Source: Hemileia vastatrix (Eukaryota > Basidiomycota > Pucciniomycetes > Pucciniales > Zaghouaniaceae). Taken from it: 64,000 nucleotides of DNA. The notes below the pieces were generated by a model. That model did not search any database. It was not told where the DNA came from and saw only the letters and a program-made list of their open reading frames with translations. The stretch covers positions 13,111,001-13,175,000 of the forward strand of contig JASXTE010000013.1 in assembly GCA_030280995.1 (NCBI GenBank), given 5' to 3'. The position numbers and the translations under genes were made by a program. Below are positions 9,590 to 22,404 of the stretch, one piece after another (position 1 is the first letter of the stretch; every line of letters begins with the position of its first letter).

Positions 9590-12450
9590 GGGGCTTTTAG
9601 AAATTTTATTTTCAGGTAGTCAAACAAATCTTGTTGGCTACTCATCCAGATAAGTTTGGCTTCCTTCTTTGTGAGGTCATTCAATGGTCAGATAATGTGG
9701 AGGTAATTATCAATAAAACAGCAGTAAAAATTTGCAAAGCTTAGAAATGACTGGAGCTCCTTTAACAATGCTGGTGTCAGCCATTTGGTTACTGCATTTA
9801 CACCCTATTCATTTAAATGATCATGCCTAGGTAGGGGATTTCACTCACTGAGAAGATACATTTCTCTGGTTTTAACCATACCTGGGCTTTTTCAAGCATT
9901 GAAAAAAGTCCTTTACACATATATGGTATTCTTCTATTAATCTGGAGTATATCAGGATGTTTTCCAGGCATACTGCTACATATATTCCTAATCAGTCCCT
10001 CAAGATGCTGTTGGTGATGTGTTGGAAAGTGGAAGGCGCATAAAATAGACCAAATTGTGTTACCAAACATTCAAAATAACCAAAATTAGTGCAGAATGCC
10101 ACTTTGTCTTCATCATCTTCTTTTACACAGATTTTGTCTTAACCTGCCCTAAGATCTAAAGATGTGAAGATCTCTACACCTTGAAGACTTTCAATTAGCT
10201 CACTAGTCAAAGGAAGGGGATATATTTTATTTAATGTCAGCACATTTAACCTTCTGAAATACATGCAAAGTCTTAGTGAGCCATCCTTTTTTCCTGAAAA
10301 GATCACAGGGGCTTCCCAAAGAGATTTTTATTCTCTAATAAAACCATTCTTTAAATTTTCATCAATCATCTCTTTTAGCACTGTTGACTCCAATACTTAC
10401 AATAAGATTATGCAGCTAAATTGAGGAGTTCATCTGGAATCAGATCAATGGAAAAGTTGTATGTTTGGTGAGGTGGCAGGCTTTTGAATTCTCTATCTTC
10501 AAACAGTGGTAAGAACTCTCAATTAGCTCAGGGATCATTTCCTTGAGGCATTTATGTTGGCTTTGAGGACTGGACCTTAGCCTCAATCTTAGCAGATATG
10601 TTTTATGCTGTTGTGTCCCATTCCAGCGCCTCCTTTTCCTCCAGTTACCCCTAAATGTCCTGAAACTTAGAATCAAGAGAAAGTGTCAACTCTTGCAGCA
10701 AGCCTACTGATAATAATGAGACACCAGAAGACTCTCTGGAAGAGGCCGGGGATAAATTGTTTCTTTGCACCAACCACCTTTCTGTTTTCTTACTTCTCCC
10801 TTCTTAGTTGCACCTTCTCCTCTTCTTGGTGCATTTCACCCCCTTTATGCTCCTCCCTGGTGCTTCCTGTTAGCGCCCCATCCCCAGCCTACTTCTTAGA
10901 ATCAAGAGGAGGCATCAGTTCCAGTGGCAAGTCAACTTCTGATAAAAAAATCAGAAGATTTTCCAGGATGTACCCCTGACCACTGAAGGGGCCAGGGAGC
11001 CAATACTTTAGCACCAGGATCCCCTTTCCTTTCTTCCAATCAATTTGCGGGCTATATTGGTCCTTCAGGTTTGTGGCATATGCCTTGCACTAAGTCTCCC
11101 TTCCGTCACACCAGAACCTGCAAAAAAACTTCTATCTTACCTTTCCTCTCCAACCTGGGGATTTTTCAAACATAATTAGATGCCTAGGGTTGTAAAATTT
11201 TTCTTTCTTCATTTTATTTCTCTGTAAAAATTTCTGGAAATAGAACAGTCTGTGGCGCCACAGTCCAGTAGGGCTTGTACATTTGTTGTGGAATCAAGGT
11301 TCATTAAATGAAAGTTTAGTATAATACAATTATCATTCACTTCATTTTGCTTAAATTCTGATAATTATTCTACTAAATCTCCATTATCTGCTCAAGGAGG
11401 GCACAACCTTCACTCCTAAGAGCTGTCTTTTACCTGTGACTTTCCTCCTCTATCCTCCACCTCACTAACACTTATTTTCCCCCTACACTTCCTTTCAAAT
11501 TTACCACCACCCCCACATTGGAGACACATCCCTCTTCTTATACTACTCTGGTATTCCTCATCAGACAACCTTCTTCTTCCTCTAGTGCTGCATATATTTA
11601 CTGCATCAATATACATGGCATTTTAGTCCATAGCACTTGCCCTGCTTGATGAGGTATAGCTGCGCCACTGACAAGTGCCACTTAAACCATCTACTTTCTG
11701 ATGCCTAAACAAATTATCAATTTGGATAGCCAGCTCCATGAGCACTTGGATGAAAGTTGGAGGAGGGTGTCTGATTAGGGAATTTCTTATTTATTGATGA
11801 GAGCCATTTCTGAAGTGAAACATGAGCTCCCCTTCTCTCCATGTTGTGATGTAGCTGGTATGGCCCCGTAATTCTGACACCTACTTGGCCACTGAATGTT
11901 TTTGGTGTAGTTGGTTTAACCCATGCTCCAAGTTTTTGGCCATGTTAGGGCCACCAAAAGATAAATAAAATGCTGCCATCAACTGGAGGAAAGTTTTTGC
12001 TTACTGAGCATTTTCAAGGATCTCCTTGGTGTATGGCCTTGCCCAGAATGCTGCCTCATCTGTGAGGTACAATATTGCAAACCCAATCTTTGCTTGCTCA
12101 TCTGGGAACTGATTCCCGTTAAACAGGACATTAAGGTTTACCTAAAACACTTACTGATCTTCCTGGGGACCTTTTTTTCCATCAAAGATTTCTGGGACCC
12201 CAATCTTTGCACCTTTAAAACGTGGAACTGGTGTCATAGGTGGTGCCTGTTCCTTGGCTTCAAAGGTTTCCAGCTCTGCTTCAGTGGGGCTGTGATATGA
12301 CTACCTTTCCCCTTCTAAATGTTCCATCAGGCTTGCATTTTATTCTTGCAAGTGTGCCATTTGTTCTTGCATTGCAGAAAGGGTTGCTGCATCAGCTTAA
12401 CCTGAGGGACTCATTGTTCTTCAGTAGTGCGCCAATTAAGATTGGAAAAA
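9590..12450 (-). pseudogene. Degenerate Ty3/gypsy gag-pol (element G)
   Basis: Read leftwards, fragments line up in the order Gag, protease, reverse transcriptase. At 11616-11416 a CLQC-GGGGKFERKC block is a decayed zinc knuckle. Around 11300-11230 there is a degraded protease core. From 10440 to 9600 the RT appears piecemeal: APVIF-GKKDGSLRL, a TSLDLRAG-like block, QFGLFYAPSTFQH, then LKPEKCIFSVSEIPYLGMII (10070-9813) and a thumb/connection region. Many stops and frameshifts, and very few CpG dinucleotides, mark it as old. Integrase and LTRs were not identified. Confidence 0.7.
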
Positions 12451-12789
12451 ATGCTAAGACCTAAGGAGGTGGAATACTACTAGTGCTAACACTAGCCTGA
12501 GATGGGACTGATTATCCTGATGAAGAAGTGAGATTAACAAAGACTGACTATTTTGGGACTACCAACAGTTAGGGAAGACAGGGCTGACTATTCTAATTCA
12601 GAAGTGAGACTAGAGAGTAACTGGATTACTAGATAAGTTGTCCAATGAGGAGTGCTCCATAGCACTTTCCCCATATAACCCCCTCATGCAACATCCTCTC
12701 TTCTGAATCTCACAATGCATAGTGACCATAGCGCTCCTCCTCCTCACCTCTCAACCAAATCCTAACACCCTCTATCCACCAATCTGTAT
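12451..12789. other. Unassigned spacer
   Basis: Probably leader or LTR remains of element G (GAAGTGAGATTAACAAAGACTGAC-like repeats at 12530 and 12600). I see no gene in it. Confidence 0.3.
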
Positions 12790-13332
12790 TTATCCTCAGA
12801 AAATCAAATTCCAGAAGCTTATAGATTTGATGAGCTTTCAATCTGTAATTATCAAGTTATTTAACCAATTTATTTTAACAAAAAATCAACATCTGATCCC
12901 ATTTCTTCTTGTTTAGATTTTACCCCTCCTCATGAATCTACTTCTGGAGTTGGACCAACTCTTGAATCTTCTTTAACCTTGGACTATGAGTCTATGAAGA
13001 AGAACCTGAGAATTATGTGCTCTAAAATGTTGAAAGCCTTTTCCCTTCATGGAACACTAAAAGATTCTGAGAAGACACTATGAAAGCAATTTCTGGATAA
13101 CCACTGGAAGATGTCTAGGATAATCAAGCACACATTTCAACATTATTTTTCTGCCTTTTCTTCTTCTTCAGCTGACCTTCCTTCCAAACCAGTCCCTGAC
13201 AATTTCGACCCATACCAAATTTCCAATAAGATGCACTTCAAAGAGAATAGGACATTGGCCAATCCCAACAAAAGAGAAAAACTTCAAGATAATATCAAAC
13301 CCCAACCAGAAGCTTCCTCCTTTAGAAATTAG
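12790..13332 (+). pseudogene. ZC2-family fragment (end of exon 1 plus exon 2)
   Basis: The end of exon 1 (to 12844) encodes QIPEAYRFDELSI, matching QIPAAYKFGDLPI at 57533-57569. An intron (12845-12916, GTAATT...TTTAG) follows. Exon 2 (12917-13332) encodes SLTLDYESMKKNLRIMCSKM, LKAFSLHGTLKD, then MSRIIKHTFQHYF and a tail ending PEASSFRN. A TGA interrupts it near 13081. The zinc-cluster half is missing upstream. This shows that the C-terminal domain (LDY..MK.NLRIMCS.MLKAFxLHG) is conserved independently of the zinc cluster. Confidence 0.7.
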
Positions 13333-13654
13333 TATCTTGAAAGTCTCTTTTGATCTTCTATTCCTTCCACCTACAACAAAGTAAATATGAAAAATTGAAC
13401 TCAGAAAAAATAAAATAAAATAAAATGAAATATAATAAAACAAAATAATAATTAAACCACAAAAAATCTTTCCCTCTTTTTTCTTTTTTCTTTTTTCTTT
13501 TTTCTTTTTGATAACTGTTATTAAATTTCTACTTAACTACTAAAATAACAAAAAAATTGAAATAAAATAAAATAATGATGCCCCAAATTTCTAGGAAAGT
13601 GAGAACACAGAAAAATAAAAAAAATTCAATTAAATAAAATAAAACAAATACTAT

Positions 13655-13915
13655 CCCCAAGCCAATTGATGAGCTGATCTGTTGATATCTTACTCACATC
13701 AAAAATCACCTCTATATGGATACACCTTTTAATATTGTTTAAATAATTTGAGATAAAATAGAATAGAATATATGAAATAATTGAATAATTGAATAATAGG
13801 TAATAAATGAAATAAATAAATGAAATAAAAAGAAAAATAGAATTTCCTGGACAATTGATGAGCTATTCTCCACCAATTCTTGCCCACATCCAGGTGGCCC
13901 TGATGTGGTGACACC
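13655..13915 (+). repeat. Tandemly duplicated Y-family cargo 3' motif with hairpin
   Basis: Two copies (about 13670 and 13855) of CAATTGATGAGCT followed some 35 bases later by CCACATC...GATGTGG, the second being a perfect stem. The same block is at 23885-23956 in Y and, inverted, at 45280-45355 in Z2. In all three it lies behind the zinc-cluster genes. Confidence 0.65.
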
Positions 13916-13920
13916 ATATA

Positions 13921-15092
13921 ATTTCTATTTTTATGATTTTTCCACCTTTTCCCAAAAAACCCCCATAAAAAATTAAAAGAAAAAAGAGAAAAAAGAAAAA
14001 AACTAAAACCACTATCAGTATCATCCTTGATATTCCCAGGACTGATTAATAATTTTTAAAAATTATTTTAAACACATGTAATACACATGGGAACAATAAA
14101 TAGAGGTACACAAAGTGTATAAATAAGTGAAATTAATGATTAAATACAATATATGCCATTATAATAATTTATATACAGTCATATACTCACCTTTTTAGGT
14201 CTTATGTACTTCATATTAAGTTGAAATATATCAGGGTAATCTTAAGAAATGTAAAAATAAGGCTACATAATTTTTAAGTACAATTAAAGCGGTTTCTTTC
14301 ATTATTTCATGAAAAAAACAAGAATTGCACTTTAAATCACTTAAAAGTTGAGTATATGCACTATATATTTAATAATATTAAAAATGGGCCTTACATATCA
14401 ATTTTTCTTAATTAGGACTATTTATTTTGCTACTCAAATGCATAAAAATAATACTTTTCAAATTTGGTGTTTTTCATGCCAGAAATGGCCTCTGTGTACT
14501 GGCCACATACTGCGTGCATTTTTCCCACATGTATAGCTTCATTTTTAGCAAATTTAGCATTTTTACACTATAATTACCCCACATTGTATGCCCACTATGA
14601 GGAAACATGCTAAAATCGGTGACCGGCACTTTTTTAGTGTCCTAATTTAATTAAAAGTGCATTGACCTCATTATATGCACTAATTTCATTTATAATATCA
14701 AGATTGGTACCAAAATTTCACTACCATGCTTAATATTGCCTAAATTAGTCAAGGATTTACCCTTTCAAGAGCCTTCCAAGTACTGTATTCAGTTACCCCA
14801 AATCTCATGTCCTTTTTTTGGTTTCTCAGTGGTTTCTCAGTCAACATTGGGCAGAATTGGATGGGGATTTCACATATAAATTTATAATAATTAGTCCCTT
14901 CATTTCTGCTGTTAATCCCCCTTGATTTACTGCAATATTAAGTGTTATTTTTTCTTTTTTTAGTTTTTTATTTTAAGGTATTACACACATATACTCTCTT
15001 TTTTTCTTATTCTTTTATTTTGGTGGATTATCCCTATTACTCCAGGATTTTGGCAGTTGATATCAATCTAATTGTGTTATTGGTCATTCATT
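13921..15092. other. Gene-free AT-rich sequence
   Basis: No coding region, hairpin or terminal repeat could be supported; probably decayed repeats. Confidence 0.4.
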
Positions 15093-15122
15093 AGGGGGTA
15101 TCAAAGTTGAGGGATCTGCAAA
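15093..15122 (+). repeat. Harbinger terminal inverted repeat (left end of the left copy)
   Basis: AGGGGGTATCAAAGTTGAGG followed by GATCTGCAA corresponds to the termini of 58194-60044. The partner end near 20100 has been lost. Confidence 0.7.
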
Positions 15123-15176
15123 TAGGAATCAGGAATAATTTTCCCAGGATCAGACATTATCAATTGTGGAAGATTC

Positions 15177-15206
15177 TTATCTACTAGCCCCAGGGCTAGT
15201 GGATAA
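15177..15206. repeat. Subterminal palindrome of the Harbinger family
   Basis: TTATCTACTAGCCC-CA-GGGCTAGTGGATAA has 14-bp arms with one mismatch. The same palindrome, perfect, is at 59930-59959. Confidence 0.75.
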
Positions 15207-15339
15207 ATAATACACAATAATGAATTATCCCAACTCTTATATCCCAATTTACATTCCTAATTCCTGATCCCAAACTCATCATATCCATTATGGATTTTTA
15301 AGAAAGTCTCATGACTTATAATTGCTGATGCCATCCTTA

Positions 15340-15470
15340 AGTCTTTCCCGACTCTATGATACTAAATTTGGGTGGCAAGCACATAACATTTTTTCTCATC
15401 CTTATGTGTCTATTCACTCTATGATACTTAATTTTGGTGGCAAACACATAAAATTTTATTCTATCTACAC
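15340..15470 (+). repeat. Two-unit direct repeat
   Basis: Two units of about 70 bp share CTCTATGATACT, AATTTTGGTGGCAA-like and CACATAA blocks at 15350 and 15418. Confidence 0.6.
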
Positions 15471-15591
15471 ACCACACCTGATCATTTGGTGGAAAATTCC
15501 CACTTCCCACTTCCCACTTCCCACTCATCACCTAAACCTTCTACTGACAATAATAAAGTATCTCTCTACTAGGAAGCAACTTCACTCAGCT

Positions 15592-15811
15592 ATGAATTCT
15601 ATCACTTTAACTTTAGCTGCTGACTCTGATTCTGACTTGTGTTTGGAAGACACTTTAGCTTATATGTCTTTTCAATGATCTTTATGAAGAAGAAGATCCC
15701 AAAACTGCACCAGCTCTCCCCTCCCTTGAATCACAAAAAATTTTTACCACCAGCATACACTCTGTCATTATGCCAACCACCCTCCAACATTTTGAAGCAC
15801 AACCATTTTAA
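15592..15811 (+). pseudogene. Internally deleted Harbinger transposase
   Basis: The first 27 codons (MNSITLTLAADSDSDLCLED...) look like a transposase N-terminus. At about 15675 they run directly into NDLYEEEDPKTAPALPSLES in another frame, which matches the C-terminus of the transposase at 53394-54110. The catalytic DDE core is therefore deleted. The downstream untranslated sequence (15812-16090) also matches the region behind the other transposase copy (53000-53393). Confidence 0.75.
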
Positions 15812-16089
15812 TTTTTTCTCATAATCTCCAGATTTTCAGCTTTCACTTGGTTTGGTGTTTTTGTTTTTTGCATATTCATTTTTATTTTGAATTTATGTTA
15901 AATGTCTCTTTTTTGGATTTCTCATTTGTTTTCATTCACCAGCTCAACATGAAATCACATATTTTCTGAAATTGCATAATTTTTCACTGTTTCTTTTTTT
16001 CATTCATCCCTCATATCCATTCCTCCTCTCCTCAAAAATCCCTCAAACAATTTTGTTTTATTTATTTTCTCATCTTATCTCTCCAGGTA

Positions 16090-18172
16090 AGTCATTCTAT
16101 TCATTTTTTTGATTTTTGATTGCTAATTATATTTTTTTTTGTTTTTTTATTTTTATTTCTTTTTTTTATCTAATTTGTTTTTGTAAGTGGTTATTTTTGA
16201 TTTTTATGGTAAAATTAACCTTTTTTTCTCTCCCACTTTTCTTTCTTTTTTAGCTCCATCACTCTACTCATCATTCCTCCTTGGAATGTTCATTATCCCC
16301 CCTTTCCCCTATTTCACTTTTTTATGGTTCCATGTCATTAAAACACATACATTGTACATTCTTTATGCATTTCACTTACTCCATATTCAATTTCCCCAAC
16401 TTCCAACATCTTTCTTCCTCACTCTATTTTTCCTACTTTTAAATCAAGGTAAGTTTCATCTCCTTTTTTTTATGCCTAAATGATATCTCTTTCCTTCTAT
16501 GAATATTTCATACTTAAGTATATGCATGACTCTTATCTGGATAACAGTGGACTTATTAAACTCTTCTTGTTCTCATCACCATTACCAATTTTCAAGTTTT
16601 TGTAAAAGTTTAAAAATCAGACTCAGAATTAGGGCTATGTTTATTTGAATCTAATTTCCATTTAACTGATGACTCTCCTGATGACTACCTTTCATTTCAC
16701 ACAAACATATTTGAATTTGGTTCAGTGGTTGCTGAGATATTGACCTTCAAATTTGGGCCTTTTTTTCCCAATTTATTTTTTTTATTTCATGTTTTTATGT
16801 GACTAATTAGGGTTACAATTATTTAACTCACATGTACTTTAACTGAAGATTCTCCTGAAGCCTATCTTTCATTTCCCACAAACAGGTTTGAATTTGGTTC
16901 AGTTGTTGCTGAGATTTTGACCTTAAATGTTAAGCTATTTTTTCCAAATTTTACATAATTTATTTTAAGTTTTTATATTACATAATTAGGGAGTAAGGCT
17001 TCTGAAACTCTTATCTGATGATTATCTAGGCTTATATCTCCATCTTGTTGGAATTTTTGTCATCAATTTTCAAATTTTTGTGCAATTTTAAAAATAATAG
17101 TCAAAATTAGGGTTAGTTTTATTCGAATCTTATGTTCTTTGAGCTTATGATTCTTCTGAGGCCTATCTTTCATTTCCCATATATGAATTTGAGTTTGGTG
17201 CAGTGGTTTCTGAGATATTGACCTTTAAAGTTAAGCCTTTTTTCTAAATTTCACTTAATTTATTTCATCTTTAGACCAGGATTTGTTAAAGGCTATTCTC
17301 TTGGTATGTCTGATAATATATGTTTCATTCTTAAAATTATGTCACTCATTTTATTTCCATAGGCATCTATTCTTTACTTAAAACATTTTCTCAGGATCAT
17401 CACCAAACAACCAAAGCTCCACCTGGCTGGGAATCTTGTCAAGATTTCACACATTTTGGATGTTCATTTCAAATCAGTCAAAAATTGATCCATTAAATAA
17501 ACAAGATAAAAAAAGAAGGTAAATTTAACAAATATAAAAAACTTTATGTAGATCAAAAAGTATGGGGATGAATAGAGTCATCAAATATTATTTATTTTTT
17601 CATAAATTTTTTATAAATAACTCATATATTTTAAAATCCTAAAGTAAAGTAATGGGCCAAGGACCTTGTGTTGCATAAATGGGAAGCACTAAAACATTTA
17701 TTTGTTTCATGAGGTTCCTTGGCCTACACTTGTGGAAATTCCCAAACATTTGTTTCTATATTTATCCTTATTTTGGCTAGAGGAATGGACATTACTTTAA
17801 AACTAGGGAAATTTATATATATTAGTTGTTTATATATTAATTTATGTATTTATATTAAATTTTGGTGATTCCCACCCCTTACTTCAATAAAATACAGGGG
17901 GGGGGTATTGCCGAATTTCAAATCTGACATGAAAAATTGATGACTTGTAAAAATTTTGGTGATACCCCCCTCCTTACATCAAAAAAATGCAGGGGAGGGG
18001 ATTGGCAAACTTTCAAATGAGACTTGAAAATATTATTTAAAAAATAATTTTTAACAATAAAATAAAAAACTTCAACTAATGATGGGTAGAGTAATGAAAT
18101 ACACAAAATTATTGTAAAATTATATGTACAAATAATTAAAAATAGTTGAAGTATAAAAGAAATAAAACACAC
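16090..18172. repeat. Interior of the left Harbinger copy with diverged tandem repeats
   Basis: No gene. At about 16675, 16850 and 17150 three diverged units share CCTATCTTTCATTTC, TTTGAATTTGGTTCAGTGGT and TGCTGAGATATTGACCTT. The block 17840-18010 (TTTTGGTGAT-CCCCTTA-TTCAATAAAAT, present twice) is the inverted counterpart of 51845-52005. Confidence 0.6.
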
Positions 18173-18361
18173 TAGTCATTAAAAAATTTCATTAGACATT
18201 CAATTTCCTCATAAGATTTATTGGCTTTAACATATTCCATAAAAAAAATTTTCTTTCTTGAATTTTCTTTGAGATCATACTTAAATTTTTTCTGTTCTAT
18301 TAAGTTTTGATGCTCGAGTGTTTTCTCCTCTTTCTTTGATTTTTCAATACTAAGAGTTAGC

Positions 18362-18585
18362 TCAAATTTTTTCTCCTCCAAGTCTTGTACCCTTTTATCC
18401 TTCCATAAAGAGAGTTCTTACTTTTTCTCCTCCAAGTCATGTGCCCTATCATCATTCCGTAAAGAGAGATTTTACTTCCTCTCCTCCAAGTCTTGTGCTC
18501 TATCATCCTTCCATGAAGAGAGCTCGTACTTCCTCTCCTCCAATTCATGTAATCTGTCATCCCTCCTTAAGGAGAGCTCATATTT
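18362..18585 (-). repeat. 54-bp coding tandem repeats
   Basis: Four units of 54 bp encode WKDDRAQDLEERK-xx-LSL-type 18-mers. They form the coiled coil of the Myb-like gene; the right copy (51340-51470) has fewer units. Confidence 0.8.
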
Positions 18586-19036
18586 TTGCTTTTCAAACTT
18601 TAGAGTCTCTTTAGCAACTTCCACTTGTTCTAGAGTGATAAGAAATATTAACAAAAAGTAGAAGAAAATCAGGGTAAAGTATTAAGAGGTATGGTATCAC
18701 TTACCAGCATCATGTTTCTCAAAAAATTCTTTGATAGAACAAAAAGGGGTTTGAGATGAAGTATCATATTTTTGTTTCCTTTGAGAGTGGAAATTTAGAC
18801 TACTTGAAGCCCTTTTCTTTTTGTTCAAGGTCACATTTTCCTCCTTATCATTTTTGCTGGCTTCAGATTCAGTTGATTGTGGCTCCTGCATTTTTTCTTC
18901 AGCCTTTTTAGAAATAAGAAAATGTAAATAAAGAAAGAATTGCTAAGATAAAATAAAAAACATACTTGAGTTAGATCAGGTTGGTCTAAATAGCCATAAG
19001 GATCTATAGAAAAGCTATCTACATTTGTTGAATTTA

Positions 19037-19297
19037 CACTATGCAATATAGGGGGTGGACTTGCTAGAAAGTCCCCAACCTGAACTCAGATGGAAATCAA
19101 ATGGAACTCAGACTGAACTCATATTAAACCCATACTGAACTCTACTTGAAAACCCACATAAAACTGATCTTCTGAGTGGTGTTCATCCCTGATTGTATGG
19201 TTCCTTTGTCAATAGGTCAATGTGTGTTCAATCTGTGGTGTGTTTGGGTCCAAGGTTGCAGACTTGCTAGCAAGTCTGCCCCCAATATTGTGTAATG
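19037..19297. mobile_element. CACTA-like MITE copy 1, 261 bp
   Basis: The left end is CACTATGCAATATAGGGGG and the right end, reverse complemented, is CATTACACAATATTGGGG. TTA flanks it on both sides (19034-19036 and 19298-19300). An interrupted palindrome based on GGACTTGCTAGCAAGTCC sits just inside each end. Its length is identical to the copy at 27179-27439. CACTA/CACCA ends with 3-bp target duplications fit the EnSpm/CACTA superfamily; it carries no gene. Confidence 0.85.
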
Positions 19298-20069
19298 TTA
19301 GAACAGGGGAGGCTTGAGTGAAGGAAGAGGATGGGAAAAGATTTGTTTTTACATCATGTTTGGAGATAGCATCTTCAACATCCAACATGTTTGCAGGATT
19401 AAAATCAGCTTTCTCTTCAAAAATAGCACCCATCTCTTTAAATTAAGGACATAAAGATTCAAGTTTATCATCTATGAATATTATGCCCTTACTGATATTG
19501 ATGTCAGAAATACAAAAACCAATCGAAGATGAAAGAGTCTTTGCCTTGGTAATGCTTGAAATGTTCAGACATCTTTTTAGGTAAAATATCTATCCTTTCA
19601 TTGGTCTTATTCCATAATTCATTGGCCATTAGTAGATAACCATTAACTTTAGATGTGCAAGGCCGTCCTTCTTTAGTTGCATTTTCAGTACCAAAACAAG
19701 AATCATAGTTAGATTTAGTTTTCAGCCAGTTAATTGGTATGAGATGATCATCTTTTTTTAATTGAATGGTCTTTGATTTCTCGGCTGAGAAGGGGAAAGA
19801 GGGATTAGTGCGATTTGAAGAACAACCGGGGGAAGGCTACCTTTGAGAAGATATATGATGACAGGGCATGTTAAGATAATTGAAGATGAAAAGGAGCAAA
19901 AACAAGCAGATTAGAGACCAAGGTGTCCTGAATAGATAGAGTAGACAGGATAAGATGAGAATGGGAGTGTGCAGCAAGGTAGAAGGTATATTCAGAGGGT
20001 AGTCAAAGATGTGGTTATGACAGAAAGTTTTCTGATATGTGATTATGAAAAATTGAGTACATAAATAAA

Positions 20070-20165
20070 AGATAAGAGGTTAACTTTGACACGTAAAATG
20101 TCTAATAAACCTATTATTTTGGCTAATAATTGTGTTATTAGACATTTTACATGTCAAAGTTGACC
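20070..20165. repeat. Junction of two head-to-head Harbinger copies
   Basis: TTTGACACGTAAAATGTCTA on the left is inverted as TAGACATTTTACATGTCAAA on the right, around an AT-rich spacer of about 26 bp. It is the centre of an inverted pair of elements (about 17840-20100 and 20130-54110). Both have lost the terminal 60-80 bp seen in the complete end at 58194. Confidence 0.75.
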
Positions 20166-20381
20166 TCTTATCTGATATTTTTCTACTCAATTTTTCATAA
20201 CCACATATTGGACAACTTTCTGTCATAGTCACATCTTGGCCTACTTTAATTCATAACCAAATCTTTAACTACTCTCTGGATATGCCTTCTACCATGCTGC
20301 ACACCCCTATTCTCTCCATTCAGAACACCTCACTATCAAATCTACTTGTTTTTTCTCCTTTTCATCTTCATTTATCTTAAC

Positions 20382-21289
20382 ATGCCCCATAATCATAGAT
20401 CTTCTCAAAGGAAGCCTTCCCCAAGTTGTTCATCAAATTGCACTACTCCCTCTTTCCCCCGCTCAGCTGATAAATCAAAGACTGTTCAATTAAAAAAAGA
20501 TGATCATCTCATTCTTATCAAATGGCTGAAAACTAAATCTAACTATGATTCTTGTTTTGGTACTGAAAATGCAACTAAAGTAGGATGGCCCCCAGCATCA
20601 AAATTTAATGGTTATCTTCTAATGGCCAACGAATTACGGAATATGACCAAGGGAAGGATAGCTCTTTTACCTAAACATATTTCTGAATGCTTCAAGCATT
20701 ATTGAGCCAAATACAAGAAGGAAAAGACTCTTTCATCTTCTACTGGTTTTGGTATTGCCGACCTCAATATCAGTAAGGGCATCAAATCCATAGATCATAA
20801 AATTGATTCTTTATGTCCGTACTTTAAAGAGATGGATGCTATTTTCTGAGAGCAAGCTGATGTTAATCTTGCAAACATGTTTGATGGTGAAGATGCTATC
20901 TCCAAACATGATTTCAAAAGAAATGTTTTTCCTTCTTCTTCTACTCAAGTCTCCCCTCATTTAACTTCCACAAATCAAGATATCTTTTCAATAGATGCTT
21001 ATGGAAATATAAATCAACCTGATCTAACTCAAGTATGGTTTTTTTCTTTTATAATACCAATTCTTTTTTTTATTTACATTTTCTTATTTCTAAAAAGGCT
21101 GAAGAACAAACGCAGGAGACACAATCAACTGAGTCAGAAGCCATTGACAATGATGAGGAGGAAAATGTGAGCTTGAACAAAATGTGAAGGGCTTCAAGTA
21201 GTCTAATTTTCCACTCTCAAAAAAGAAGAAAAGGTGATACCTCTTCTCAAACCCCATTTTCTTCTATCAAAGAATTTTTGGGGAAACAT
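20382..21289 (+). pseudogene. Myb/SANT-like Harbinger partner gene, right copy, 5' half
   Basis: ATG at 20382. Residues 37-119 (DDHLILIKWLKTKSNYDSCF, KVGWPPASKFNGYLLMANEL, then LLPKHISECFKHY) resemble the Myb-like trihelix proteins of PIF/Harbinger elements. An SSTGFGIADL..GIKSIDHKIDSLCP block and MDAIF follow. A likely intron (21030-21098, GTATGG...AAAAAG) precedes AEEQTQETQSTESEA. TGA codons interrupt at about 20703 and 20848. LTR element Y (21290-51203) splits the gene, and the reading continues at 51204. The gene copy at 18173-19869 runs uninterrupted across this point, so the pre-insertion structure is known. Confidence 0.8.
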
Positions 21290-22356
21290 TGTAGACAATC
21301 CTATAGTACTAGCTATAGGCCTTGACCAAGGGAGTTGGAGAAAAACCAGAGAGAGGCCCCCATTCCCTTTAGAAAAATAAGTGAGATTTACCTTCTACAT
21401 TAAATTGGTTCCTGTTTACAAAAAAGCCCCTTTTATAATACACTTGACTACCTGATCAGTCAAGAAATTAGTCTCCAGAAAGACTACCAAACCAAAGAGC
21501 TGAAATGTAGACCAATTTCCACACCAGAGAAAGCAATGATACATGATTTAGGTTGCAAATCCCCACCAGAGACAGCAATAATACTTGATATAGCTTGCAA
21601 GACTACACCAGAGAAAACAGTTGCTAAGTTAATTTAAATGAAGAACTCACTTTGCAACAAACATAGCCAATTGTGGCCAGAAAACAGTGAAAACTGAGTG
21701 AGGAGCAAGGATATCACCTCCGGATGGTTGTATGATAATTAAAGTTACCCCAAACTGTCTTATTCACTATATACACACAGACTACTAAGAGCACATGCAC
21801 ACCAACAAATTTGGTGTTCCTGACCACCAAATTGCATAAAACCTCCCTAGAAACGCTTCCCAGCCCTCTAGCACTGAGGTGGGTGGTCTGCCCGATGTCA
21901 GGAGGCCCCCCTGAAGCCAGAAAACCACCAAAAACACCCAAAATACTTAGAAAAATTATCTATGACTAATAAAACCTTTAAAACACATAATTATGCTATA
22001 ACAGCATTGTGACATGAAATGTAGAAAAAATTCAGCTCATTCCAACGGTACTAAGCACTTAACCCCAAGACTAAAGGTTAGCCTGTAAAACACAAAAAAC
22101 AAAATTCAACAGCAATCTTTTTAAATGAAAAATTAGAAATTATCCCCCAAATACTAAGACTATGAAAAATTTCATCAAGACATAAAATATATAAAAAAAC
22201 CGGGGCTATCGAATGGTAGTATCCACATCCCTGTAGTCCCACTATTTGCTGCAAAATTCCAGAAAAACACCTAATTATTAAACAATGCCATTTAAGGAAT
22301 ACCAAAACAACACCAAATAAACCATCAAAGGGCTCAGCCAATGTTGGAAAACCACA
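21290..22356 (-). repeat. 3' LTR of Y
   Basis: 1067 bp, from TGTAGACAAT to GGAAAACCACA on the plus strand (TGTGG...GTCTACA in element sense). The antisense gene ZC1 starts 49 bp beyond it, so this LTR may act as its promoter. Confidence 0.85.
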
Positions 22357-22404
22357 TCCTCCCTCCAACAGAGAATTTCCACATTCTCATTTTTCACAAC
22401 CACC

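Larger units (their letters stand above)
18173..19869 (-). pseudogene. Myb/SANT-like partner gene of Harbinger (left copy)
   Basis: It reads from an ATG at 19869 to a TAG at 18173. Part one resembles a Myb-like trihelix protein (LKKDDHL..INWLKTKSNYD, then ..GYLLMANELWN). A MGAIFEEKADFNPANMLDVE block follows. The C-terminal part (18654-18173) is a coiled-coil built from four 18-residue repeats (DDRxHDLEEKKxELSL). PIF/Harbinger elements typically encode such a Myb-like protein that assists the transposase. It is broken by frameshifts, stops and a 261-bp CACTA-like insertion at 19037-19297. The inverted homologue is 20382-51639. Confidence 0.75.
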
